Shown here piece after piece: positions 1 through 7,273 of a stretch of DNA of 33,262 nt. Each line of letters starts with the position of its first letter. Positions within the stretch are counted from its first letter, which is position 1. Source of the stretch: Lachnospiraceae bacterium (GTDB taxonomy: Bacteria; Bacillota; Clostridia; Lachnospirales; Lachnospiraceae). The position numbers and the translations under genes are program-made. The stretch spans positions 1 through 33,262 of the forward strand of contig JAFZGJ010000048.1 in NCBI GenBank assembly GCA_017555455.1, written 5' to 3'. The notes under the pieces were generated by a model that was not told where the DNA came from, did no database searches, and saw only the letters and a list, made by a program, of their open reading frames with translations.

Positions 1-4
1 AAAA

Positions 5-32
5 AGATGGCAGCTTTACTATTCTGCCATCT
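5..32 (-). terminator. Intrinsic terminator after the rnhA/small membrane protein genes
   Basis: A 9-bp perfect stem (AGATGGCAG at 5-13 pairing with CTGCCATCT at 24-32) has a 10-nt loop. On the minus strand it is followed by a run of T (complement of bases 1-4) at the window edge. It lies about 60 nt past the stop codon of the 53-residue ORF and probably ends the MutS-like/rnhA transcript. The T run may continue outside the window. Confidence 0.75.
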
Positions 33-93
33 CTTATCTTTTGTTTATTTTATAAAAGTATTCGTTTCTTTTTCAATCAGCTAAAATACCGTC

Positions 94-255
94 TTAGTTT
101 GTTCCTTGTGTATCCGCCAATTCAGCATTCTTTAAGTCTTTATTTTTACGCAACTTAATACCAACAAAAACTGCAATCAAACATAATACAATAATAAATG
201 CAAACAATAAAAAATAAGATAAAAATGAATTTACAAATGCGATTAAGTTAGCCAT
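94..255 (-). CDS. Small single-span membrane protein, 53 aa
   Basis: This is a short reading frame with an ATG start at 255 and a TAA stop at 94-96. The product has a short N-terminus, one long hydrophobic helix at about residues 11-33 (FLSYFLLFAFIIVLCLIAVF core), a positively charged stop-transfer segment (KLRKNK, about 34-39) and a short acidic-polar tail. This pattern suggests an N-out/C-in bitopic protein or a membrane-anchored peptide. An AAGGA sequence lies about 11 nt upstream, with a G-rich stretch between it and the start. The gene begins 38 nt after the rnhA stop and is followed by an intrinsic terminator, so it is probably the last gene of that operon. I do not recognise a family. 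The clean hydrophobic block with a basic flank, and its place inside an operon, argue against chance. Confidence 0.6.
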   Translation of the reverse strand: MANLIAFVNSFLSYFLLFAFIIVLCLIAVFVGIKLRKNKDLKNAELADTQGTN

Positions 256-293
256 ACCGCCACCGTTCCTTTCTTATATGCTTTATCATAACA

Positions 294-770
294 TCATTCT
301 TCCACCCGGTCAATCAACAAATTATCTCCATCAGCCGCAGTGGTTGCCAGTTCGTCACACCTTTCATTCTCCGGATGACCGGCATGTCCCTTAATCCATT
401 TAAATTCTACTTTATGTGGTTCCATGGCTTTTAAAAGCCGTAACCATAAAGACTTATTTTTTACCGGTTTTTTGGCACTGTTTTTCCAGTTATTTTTTAA
501 CCAACTATCCACCCAATGCTGATTAAAGGCATCAGTTACATATTTGGAATCCGACACTACTGTTACCTGACAAGGTTTTGTTAGGGCTTCCAGTCCCACA
601 ATCACTGCCATTAATTCCATCCGGTTATTGGTGGTCTTCACATACCCTGCAGAAAATTCCCTTACATGAAGAGTTCCCTTTCCATCTATATAATGAAGTA
701 CACAGCCATAGCCTCCCGGTCCGTCCGGATTTCCTCTGGCTGCTCCGTCCGAATACAATGTTACCTGCAT
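294..770 (-). CDS. rnhA: Ribonuclease HI
   Basis: Degrades the RNA strand of RNA:DNA hybrids such as R-loops and primer remnants. Numbered from the ATG at 770 (158 aa), the four carboxylates of the bacterial type-I enzyme are visible: D8 (YSDGAARGNP), E52 (NNRMEL), D74 (VVSDSKYV) and D139 (NERCDELA). The catalytic-site histidine is H129 in KGHAGHPENE. The Trp/Lys-rich stretch at about 85-107 (HWVDSWLKNNWKN) matches the basic protrusion of the E. coli-type enzyme. Length fits the family (about 155 aa). An in-frame ATG also exists at 776, but the GGGAG ribosome binding site lies only 1 nt before it and 7 nt before the ATG at 770, so the inner start is preferred. The start codon lies inside the 3' end of the MutS-like gene (overlap of about 10 bp), which implies translational coupling. 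Confidence 0.95.
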   Translation of the reverse strand: MQVTLYSDGAARGNPDGPGGYGCVLHYIDGKGTLHVREFSAGYVKTTNNRMELMAVIVGLEALTKPCQVTVVSDSKYVTDAFNQHWVDSWLKNNWKNSAKKPVKNKSLWLRLLKAMEPHKVEFKWIKGHAGHPENERCDELATTAADGDNLLIDRVEE

Positions 771-2434
771 ATCCATTCTCCCTGTTCTTCAAAATTTCTT
801 ACCATTATTCTGGCATTTTCAATCAGATTTTTATCATATCCGAGATGCTCCAAAAGATTAATGGCATTACAGCTTGTAGCTCTTCCTTCTCTTAATTGAT
901 AAGAAAACACCACATCTTCCTCTATCATGGATTCCTCAAAATGATAATTATCATATTCTTTTTCTAAGGTCTTTGTCAACTCAACATCATGGGTTGCTGC
1001 CATACAAATAATATTTTTATTTGTCATGGATTTTAAAATCTGGGTTGATGCAGCTATTCGTTCCATGGTATTGGTACCTCTTAAAACCTCATCTACCATA
1101 CATACTACCATATTTTTTCTTTTTGCAGCATCTAAAATTCTTTTAATGGCTTTGATTTCTGCCATATAATAACTTTCCTTTAAGGTTAAATTATCCTTTA
1201 AAGACATGGAAGTATATAAGCTGCAAAATGGCATCTGAAATTCTTCTGCGAGACAGGTATGAATAGTCTGTGCCAACAAAACATTAATTCCCAAAGTTTT
1301 TAAAAATGTTGATTTACCGGAAGCATTGGAGCCGGTTAACAACACATTTTTTTTCATTTCCAGAGAATTAGGAACCGCCTTTTCAATTAAAGGATGATAT
1401 CCCTTCACCATATGAATTTCCTTTTCCTCATGAAATACCGGACACACCGTTTGTGGCAAAAATGCCCGATATTCCGCGATGGCTATACAAGCATCTGTTT
1501 CTCCCATAATTTCATACAATTTCCAGATTTCCTCTTCCTGCTTTTGTAACAGTGACAGCATATTATTAAATTTAATAATATCCAAATGAAAACACATTCT
1601 AAGATAATCTAAAAGAAGCTCCAAACCTTCTCCGGCCATTCTGCCCGGAGACATCACCAAAAACGAATTTTTTTCCATTTTTTTCATAAATTGTAAAATT
1701 TCTTGAAGCTGTTTCTTTTCTTCCTGCCATTCCACGGGCAACAAATCAAGAATTTCTTTTGCATAAGCTTTTATTTTAAAAAGATAACGCAAACTAATCA
1801 GATAAGGCTCTAAATACGCTTTATCTTTAAAATACATCACAATATTATATAGAATCAGTAAAAAAAATGCAGCCCAACCTAATCCCATGTTATACGCCAT
1901 AAGAAAAATGGATACCACAATCAAAATATCTATTACATAATGCTTTAGATTGCTTCTTGGTTCTTCCTTCATCAGATATTTCAAATAATCTGCTAAGGAA
2001 TAATCCCTGATCCTTCCCATCTGTGCAAAAATTACCTGTAATTTTATTCTAAGTTCCTGATTTTTCGATAAACATGCAATTTTCCTTTCTCTGTTTATTA
2101 AAACCTTTTCTTCTGTTACCGGATTTCTTAACAGATAATATAAATAATCATCCCCTAAGGAGGACCGGGTATATGCCATCTGTTCATAAACCAAATCCAT
2201 ATCCAAATCATTCCAGGTCAGTTCATCTATGGAATGTTCCGTCATCCTGTCTTTCCAATAATGAGAAATCCGCTCCAACTCTTCATCCTTCAATTGACGC
2301 TTATTTGCTTTTCCATATTCCTCTTGAAAACGCGTTTTTAATTTTTCAACACTTCTCTTTTTTTCTATAATTCCTTTGTATATTAAAATTATAAATAGTG
2401 CCAGAAAAAAAATCAGAACAATACTACCTTCCAT
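761..2434 (-). CDS. Membrane-anchored MutS-family ATPase (MutS C-terminal domain protein)
   Basis: The product is 557 aa. The C-terminal third is a MutS-type ABC ATPase: Walker A GSNASGKST (about 368-376), Walker B MVDEVLRGTN (about 446-455) and a switch histidine in AATHD (about 482). The MutS mismatch-binding (domain I) and connector domains are missing. Instead there is a hydrophobic helix at about residues 4-20 and a second hydrophobic block at about 167-202 (one hairpin or two spans), so the protein is probably held in the membrane. A helical lever-like region at about 205-330 precedes the ATPase. Proteins of this build are usually annotated as MutS-related or DNA mismatch repair protein, but a repair role is not shown. 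A GTG at 2440 extends the frame by two codons; the GGAG ribosome binding site overlaps it and sits 5 nt before the ATG at 2434, so 2434 is chosen. It is followed by rnhA with overlapping ends. Confidence 0.85.
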   Translation of the reverse strand: MEGSIVLIFFLALFIILIYKGIIEKKRSVEKLKTRFQEEYGKANKRQLKDEELERISHYWKDRMTEHSIDELTWNDLDMDLVYEQMAYTRSSLGDDYLYYLLRNPVTEEKVLINRERKIACLSKNQELRIKLQVIFAQMGRIRDYSLADYLKYLMKEEPRSNLKHYVIDILIVVSIFLMAYNMGLGWAAFFLLILYNIVMYFKDKAYLEPYLISLRYLFKIKAYAKEILDLLPVEWQEEKKQLQEILQFMKKMEKNSFLVMSPGRMAGEGLELLLDYLRMCFHLDIIKFNNMLSLLQKQEEEIWKLYEIMGETDACIAIAEYRAFLPQTVCPVFHEEKEIHMVKGYHPLIEKAVPNSLEMKKNVLLTGSNASGKSTFLKTLGINVLLAQTIHTCLAEEFQMPFCSLYTSMSLKDNLTLKESYYMAEIKAIKRILDAAKRKNMVVCMVDEVLRGTNTMERIAASTQILKSMTNKNIICMAATHDVELTKTLEKEYDNYHFEESMIEEDVVFSYQLREGRATSCNAINLLEHLGYDKNLIENARIMVRNFEEQGEWICR

Positions 2435-2461
2435 ATACACTCCAACTTAATTTTATAGAAT

Positions 2462-2644
2462 GGGCTGTTGTAGAAGGAACAGTTAAAGGTTTTAAGGTAT
2501 CCAACTTGTACGCATCTGTGAGACATTGTATGTGAGAAACGAACAAAACTGTTTACAGTTTTTGTACGTTAATCACATACAATGTAACGAACAGCAAGCA
2601 AACAAGGGATACTTAAAACCGTAACTGACCTTCTACAACAGCCC
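2462..2644. repeat. 183-bp foldback (MITE-like) element
   Basis: The whole intergenic space between the MutS-like gene and the deaminase gene is one long imperfect palindrome. The outer arms are 16 bp and perfect: GGGCTGTTGTAGAAGG (2462-2477) and its complement (2629-2644). The next arms (2480-2502 and 2607-2627) pair with two small bulges. The inner arms ACATTGTATGTGA (2523-2535) and TCACATACAATGT (2573-2585) are perfect. The apex arms (2538-2552 and 2555-2570) pair with a loop of about 2 nt. No reading frame or transposase is present. There is no T run on either side, so it is not an ordinary terminator. No clear target-site duplication is seen at the edges. It could be a non-autonomous mobile element or a structured transcript segment. 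Confidence 0.8.
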
Positions 2645-2652
2645 TCTTCCAA

Positions 2653-3927
2653 CTAACGTAAACGTTCTAAAATAACGTTAGCTTTTGTATAAATTTCTTC
2701 TGCATCAATACCATCTGCAAAGTTACCGTCTTCGTAAAGAATTTTACCATCAATCATAGTCATTTTGACATTTGTTTTACTTCCACTGTATACAATATTT
2801 TTTGCAATATTATTGATTGGCTGCATATTTGGCTGTTTCAAATCAATCATAATAATATCAGCCTTCTTCCCTTTTGCCAAAACATCACAGTCATCAAGTC
2901 CCATGGATACAGCACCATTTACGGTTGCCATAGAAAGTACTTTAATGGCATCCACTGCTGCGGGATCGTTTTCCTTTAATTTTGCCAAAGCAGTTACTAA
3001 GAACATTTCCCTAAACATATCCAAACAGTTATTGCTGGATGCTCCGTCAGTACCGATACCAACTTTAATTCCCTGTCTTAAATATTCTCCGATTGGTGCA
3101 ATACCACTGGCAAGTTTAGCATTAGATGCAGGATTCGTAATTACACTAATGTTATGTCGTTTGAAAATTTCCATATCTGCTTCTGTAGGATGCACACCAT
3201 GATAAATAGAACCACCAAAATCAAATAAACCTAATTCTTCAAACAAAGCCGGCGGTGTAATTCCATAACGCCCAATACACTCATCTACTTCTGCTTTTGT
3301 TTCAGACATATGAACATATAACGGTGCCTGATATTTATGGATTAACTCTGATACGTCTTCCAAAAGTTCCCTGGAACAGGTATATTCTGCATGAACTCCC
3401 ATTTTATAAGACACTAAATCATATTTTCCGTTCAGCTTATTAAAACGGTCTTCCATAACACATAAAGCCGGGCCGAATTTATTTAATCCACTGACAAGAA
3501 CACATCTCATTCCCATATCATTACATGCATCTGCTATGGTTTCCGGTGTTAAATACATATCTCCGATAGCAGTTATCCCACTGGTAAGATATTCCAGAAT
3601 TGCAAGCTTGGTTAACTCGTAACAATCTTCCCCTGTCATATTAGCTTCTCTTGGGAAAATCTCATTGTTTAACCAATCTTGTAAATTATAGTCATCACAT
3701 AAGGAACGGAATACAGTCATGGCAGAATGGGTATGGGCATTCTTAAATCCCGGCATTAAAAGATTTTTTCCACAATCAATTTCTCTGTCCCAAATTAACT
3801 GTTCTTCTCCTTCCTTATTTTCTCCAATATAGGTAATCACATTACCACTTACCCAAATTTCACCTTCCGTAATGACACCCGGGTCTTCCATAGTCATAAT
3901 TCTAGCATTATATAAACGGATATTCAT
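2653..3927 (-). CDS. mtaD: 5-methylthioadenosine/S-adenosylhomocysteine deaminase (amidohydrolase)
   Basis: A metal-dependent amidohydrolase of the MTA/SAH deaminase (TM0936-like) group, which deaminates S-adenosylhomocysteine or methylthioadenosine to the inosyl forms. Numbered from the ATG at 3927 (424 aa): zinc-binding H65 and H67 (NAHTHS), H206 and catalytic E209 (YVHMSETKAE), D294 (GTDGASSNN), plus H179 (GVHAEYTCS) and the YHGVH motif near 242-246, all typical of the family. A second ATG at 3933 is in frame, but AAGGA lies only 2 nt before it and 8 nt before 3927. It follows the purine nucleoside phosphorylase gene by about 56 nt and is probably co-transcribed. Together they fit a route from SAH to inosine-type products and on to hypoxanthine. 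Exact substrate preference (SAH, MTA, adenosine) cannot be read from sequence. Confidence 0.88.
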   Translation of the reverse strand: MNIRLYNARIMTMEDPGVITEGEIWVSGNVITYIGENKEGEEQLIWDREIDCGKNLLMPGFKNAHTHSAMTVFRSLCDDYNLQDWLNNEIFPREANMTGEDCYELTKLAILEYLTSGITAIGDMYLTPETIADACNDMGMRCVLVSGLNKFGPALCVMEDRFNKLNGKYDLVSYKMGVHAEYTCSRELLEDVSELIHKYQAPLYVHMSETKAEVDECIGRYGITPPALFEELGLFDFGGSIYHGVHPTEADMEIFKRHNISVITNPASNAKLASGIAPIGEYLRQGIKVGIGTDGASSNNCLDMFREMFLVTALAKLKENDPAAVDAIKVLSMATVNGAVSMGLDDCDVLAKGKKADIIMIDLKQPNMQPINNIAKNIVYSGSKTNVKMTMIDGKILYEDGNFADGIDAEEIYTKANVILERLR

Positions 3928-3983
3928 TTTCATTTTCCTTCTTTCTCTTCAAATATTACTTACATCTTGTTACTGTCATATTA

Positions 3984-4820
3984 TTAGATGCACTTTTCTC
4001 CAAATTTCTTAACTGCTTCCGTTACCAATTTCTTAAATCTTGGTGCCGCTTCATTTGCTGCCTCCTGTACTTCTTCATGGGTCAAAGGATTTGGATTCAT
4101 CCCTGCCGCAAGATTGGATATAAAGGAAATACAACAAATTTTCATTCCCATATGGTTTGCTGCGATGGCTTCCACCACCGTAGACATACCCACAGCATCA
4201 ATTCCCAATTTATGGAACATCTGAATTTCTGCAGGAGATTCAAAGGAAGGTCCCGTTAACTGTGCATAAATACCTTTCTTAATTTCAATTCCATTCTCTT
4301 CTGCAGTTTCTTCAATTACATCTCTTAATTCTTTGTCATAAATTTCAGACATATCCGGGAATCTGGTTCCTAACTCTTCGATATTAGCTCCGATTAACGG
4401 ATTCGGTGCAAAGGTAGAAATATGGTCTGTCATCATCATAAAATCACCGGCTTTAAAAGTCGGATTTACACCGCCGGATGCATTGGTTAAAAATAGAATC
4501 TTTGCTCCCAGCATTTTCATTAATCTGGTAGGAAGCACTACATCCGAAATAGGATATCCTTCGTAGAGATGTACTCTTCCCTGCATACATACTACTTTGG
4601 TTTCTCCTACATATCCGAAAATAAACTTTCCTGCATGTCCAAGTACCGTAGATACCGGGAATCCTTCAATATCATGATAATCAAGTTCCGCCACAACTTT
4701 AATTTCTTTTCCGTAATCCCCCAAACCGGAACCTAATACGATTGCAACATCAGGAACAAAATCAATTTTTTCACGTACACTGTTATAACAATTTACTAAT
4801 TTTTCATATATCGGGTTCAT
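3984..4820 (-). CDS. punA: Purine nucleoside phosphorylase, trimeric type
   Basis: Phosphorolysis of inosine and guanosine to the free base and ribose-1-phosphate. The 278-aa product has the trimeric (PNP/MTAP) fold signatures: phosphate loop VLGSGLG (28-34, S31), GHAGKF (61-66), GRVHLYEGY (81-89) with H84, NASGG (113-117), and the base-binding pair E194 (SFESPAE) and N236 (SFISNLAAG). Asn rather than Asp at that position is the known mark of 6-oxopurine (inosine/guanosine) specificity, as against methylthioadenosine phosphorylase. The ATG start is preceded by AAGGAG at 8 nt. It is the first gene of a two-gene unit with the MTA/SAH deaminase. No strong promoter is apparent in the 66 nt upstream, though an AT-rich stretch and the palindrome AACATATGTT (near 4862-4871) are present. 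Confidence 0.93.
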   Translation of the reverse strand: MNPIYEKLVNCYNSVREKIDFVPDVAIVLGSGLGDYGKEIKVVAELDYHDIEGFPVSTVLGHAGKFIFGYVGETKVVCMQGRVHLYEGYPISDVVLPTRLMKMLGAKILFLTNASGGVNPTFKAGDFMMMTDHISTFAPNPLIGANIEELGTRFPDMSEIYDKELRDVIEETAEENGIEIKKGIYAQLTGPSFESPAEIQMFHKLGIDAVGMSTVVEAIAANHMGMKICCISFISNLAAGMNPNPLTHEEVQEAANEAAPRFKKLVTEAVKKFGEKCI

Positions 4821-4886
4821 ATGCCTTCTCCTTAAATATTTACTATATTTTTTCTTCTTACAACATATGTTAATTTACTGACTCCA

Positions 4887-6038
4887 TTATCCACGCATCT
4901 GAAGCAATCTGTTTTTTAAATCATTTTCAATACGGTTTAATTCAGCTTCTGCCTGTTTTCTCTTTTCTTTTCCTTCTGCCTGAATCTGCATAACTTCATC
5001 CAAAGTCTGGATTAACAGCTGATTGGTTTCTGTTAATGTATTAATATCTACAATACTCTTTTCAGAAGCCTTTGCCGTTTCCACTGTAGATTGATGAAGC
5101 ATTGCAGCATTTTTTCGAAGTAATTCATTGGTAACATCGGTTACAGCCTGCTGTGCTTTGGCCGCTTCTACAGAACGGTTCATTCCTAATGCCAGTACCA
5201 TCTGACTTTTCCAAAGGGGAATAGTATTTACTAAGGTCGACTGAATTTTTTCTGCCATAATAGTATCATTACTCTGAATCAGACGAATCTGTGGTGCCAT
5301 CTGTAAAGAAATAGTCTTGGTTAATTCCAAGTCATGAATTTTCTTTTCAAAACGATCCAGCATGGCTCTCATATCATTTACTTCCTGTGCATCTTCCGGA
5401 AGTCCGCTGGCCTGTGCTTTTTCCATAAGTGCGGGAAGCTCTATATTTTTCACCTGTTCCATTTTATCTTTGCCAGCAAGAATATACATATTTAATTCTT
5501 TAAAATAATTTTTATTAATTTCGTACATCTTGTCCAGCATAGCAGTATCTTTCATCAACTGTACCTGATGTCCTTCCAACACTTCAACCATAGTATTTAC
5601 GTTGGCTTCTGCTTTTCCGTACTTTGCCTTCATGGTTTCGATGCTGTTGCCTGCCTTTTTGAATAAACCTAAAAAACCTTTCTGTTCTTCTTCATCAAAG
5701 CACTTTAATTCTGCTACTACACTGCCTAAAAGTTCTCCTACTTCTCCTAAATCTTTGGTTCTTACATTATTCAAGGCTGATTCGGAAAAATCAGCAATCT
5801 TCTTCTGCGCTCCGGCACCATACTGCAACACCAGATTGGTATTTTTCAAATCAATCTTACTGCTGAAATCAGCCACCATTTTCTTTTCGGCATCGGTTAA
5901 CTGAAGATTTTCCATTTCTTTTTTTACTTCGGAAATTTCATTCTTTTCCTCTGCCACAACTAATTCTTCCTTCACTTCTTCGAAAGGTTCAAATGTTAAT
6001 ACCGGCTCCATAACCTCTGCATCCTGTATTCTTTCCAT
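4887..6038 (-). CDS. TelA-family toxic anion resistance protein
   Basis: A 383-aa, almost entirely helical and charged protein without membrane spans. Blocks such as LVLQYGAGAQKKIADFSESALNNVRTKD-like (about 60-90), the central LxxMYEINKNYFKELNMYI region (about 160-180), and the conserved C-terminal half (QMAPQIRLIQSNDTIMAEKIQ, then IPLWKSQM) match the TelA family. The family is named after tellurite resistance on plasmids, but chromosomal members in Firmicutes have no settled function and are often linked to envelope stress. The ATG is preceded by AAGGAG at 7 nt. It lies 85 nt downstream of the xpaC-like gene, the usual partner of this family, and is probably in the same transcript. Confidence 0.87.
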   Translation of the reverse strand: MERIQDAEVMEPVLTFEPFEEVKEELVVAEEKNEISEVKKEMENLQLTDAEKKMVADFSSKIDLKNTNLVLQYGAGAQKKIADFSESALNNVRTKDLGEVGELLGSVVAELKCFDEEEQKGFLGLFKKAGNSIETMKAKYGKAEANVNTMVEVLEGHQVQLMKDTAMLDKMYEINKNYFKELNMYILAGKDKMEQVKNIELPALMEKAQASGLPEDAQEVNDMRAMLDRFEKKIHDLELTKTISLQMAPQIRLIQSNDTIMAEKIQSTLVNTIPLWKSQMVLALGMNRSVEAAKAQQAVTDVTNELLRKNAAMLHQSTVETAKASEKSIVDINTLTETNQLLIQTLDEVMQIQAEGKEKRKQAEAELNRIENDLKNRLLQMRG

Positions 6039-6123
6039 TTTTTTATCTCCTTTTTCTATCCCTATTTTATCTTCTTATTTATCCTTACTTCTAACCCCTA
6101 ATACTATCTTTTGTTATCATTTT

Positions 6124-7143
6124 TTAGGACACGGGATGAAATTCATCCTCAATCAGACCTTCTTGAGACATCATGGCCTCCAATACATCCAAATCCGTGG
6201 AAACATCCAATACATCCTCCCTAAACAGTTTCTCCCTTAAAGCTACAAAAGCAACTTGTACCTTATCCAACGTTTCTTTTATTTCTACTTTGCTTTCTTC
6301 CAATTGCTCGCTGGGAACTCTCTCATTTTCAAAATCACGATAAGATGTTACAACCTTAATTGTCATGGGAAGATAGTATTGCATTAACTTTCTAAGCTCC
6401 GGCATTTTTTCCGGCTTTCTTTTTACAATTTCAAAAATACTTGCAACGATTTCTTCTATTTTATCCAACTGACTGCTAATATCTTCACCTATAATCTCAT
6501 CATTCAATCGTCGGATTTCTTTTACATAACGATTTCCTTCTGACAATAACTGTGATAATTCTCTCCTGACAGGGTCACTTTCTATTCTTTGCTTCTCCTG
6601 TTCTTCCTGCTCTTTTAAAAGTCTTCCCTGTTCCATCTGTTTATAATTCTCATAAACCTTATCTGTCAGCATAAATTGACTCTTACGATCATCAAATCTA
6701 CCTTCTAAAAACCACTTCTGTTCAATCATAAACTCTAAATCTTTAATTACGGTTTTGGCATTTTTAGCCACTGCTCCTGCCAATTCTTCAATAGATGCAT
6801 ACTGCTTATGCTCTAAAAGCTTCATATATCTTGTATAACGGTCCGCCCGATTTACAAAATTTTTTCCTTTTAAAAACTGATAAATTCCAATTCCCAGAAT
6901 GCCTCCAAAAATAACTAGATTCTTAATCAGGCTAAAGGGACTGGCATACCCAATCATTTCTAAGGTTCCCAAAAGCTTCCATGCTCCAAAAACTCCAAGA
7001 AGACCTCCCCAGGTAATTTTTCCCCGGTATTCACTGATTCCTTTTGGTTTTCTTACTGCCGGAAGTACTTCCTTTACCACAGTTTTATTGGGTGTTGTAT
7101 ATTGACGCTCATACAATTCCTGCTTCTTTTTATTTTTTCCCAT
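6124..7143 (-). CDS. XpaC-like protein (5-bromo-4-chloroindolyl phosphate hydrolysis family)
   Basis: The product is 339 aa from the ATG at 7143. A basic N-terminus precedes two hydrophobic segments at about residues 45-63 and 70-92. A helical segment follows that resembles a small winged-helix region (YASIEELAGAVAKNAKTVIKDLEFMIEQKWFLEGRFD, shown here as scattered residues of about 116-152), then a long charged coiled-coil C-terminus typical of XpaC. The XpaC name comes from a Bacillus phenotype; the biochemical role is unknown. The frame extends upstream to a GTG at 7167, but that codon has no ribosome binding site, while GAGGA sits 4 nt before 7143. A TATAAT-like box at 7183-7188 (minus strand) could be its -10, though no good -35 is visible. 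It is paired with telA downstream, as in many Firmicutes. Confidence 0.82.
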   Translation of the reverse strand: MGKNKKKQELYERQYTTPNKTVVKEVLPAVRKPKGISEYRGKITWGGLLGVFGAWKLLGTLEMIGYASPFSLIKNLVIFGGILGIGIYQFLKGKNFVNRADRYTRYMKLLEHKQYASIEELAGAVAKNAKTVIKDLEFMIEQKWFLEGRFDDRKSQFMLTDKVYENYKQMEQGRLLKEQEEQEKQRIESDPVRRELSQLLSEGNRYVKEIRRLNDEIIGEDISSQLDKIEEIVASIFEIVKRKPEKMPELRKLMQYYLPMTIKVVTSYRDFENERVPSEQLEESKVEIKETLDKVQVAFVALREKLFREDVLDVSTDLDVLEAMMSQEGLIEDEFHPVS

Positions 7144-7197
7144 TTTATCCTCTTTACAAGCTCCCACAAATCATGAGACTGTATTATATTTCATTAA

Positions 7198-7256
7198 AAT
7201 TGTGTATACATGAAAATAGTAGCATTTTAATTTAATGCTACTATTTTAACACAATT
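7198..7256 (-). terminator. Intrinsic terminator downstream of spoIVA
   Basis: A 14-bp perfect stem (AAAATAGTAGCATT at 7213-7226 with its complement at 7234-7247) has a 7-nt loop. It is extended by an outer arm AATTGTGT (7198-7205) pairing with ACACAATT (7249-7256). The stem ends in TTTT on the minus strand. It lies just past the spoIVA stop and before the xpaC-like gene, so it separates the two. The U tract is short and termination may be partial. Confidence 0.65.
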
Positions 7257-7273
7257 CTCATTTTTTTGATATA

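Noticed and set aside
2653-2680. CTAACGT...ACGTTAG dyad at the end of the deaminase gene
   Set aside because: Short, inside coding sequence, no T tract; probably chance.
2765-3202. 145-codon plus-strand open frame inside the deaminase gene
   Set aside because: Shadow frame of a conserved enzyme gene; hydrophobic composition follows from the reverse strand.
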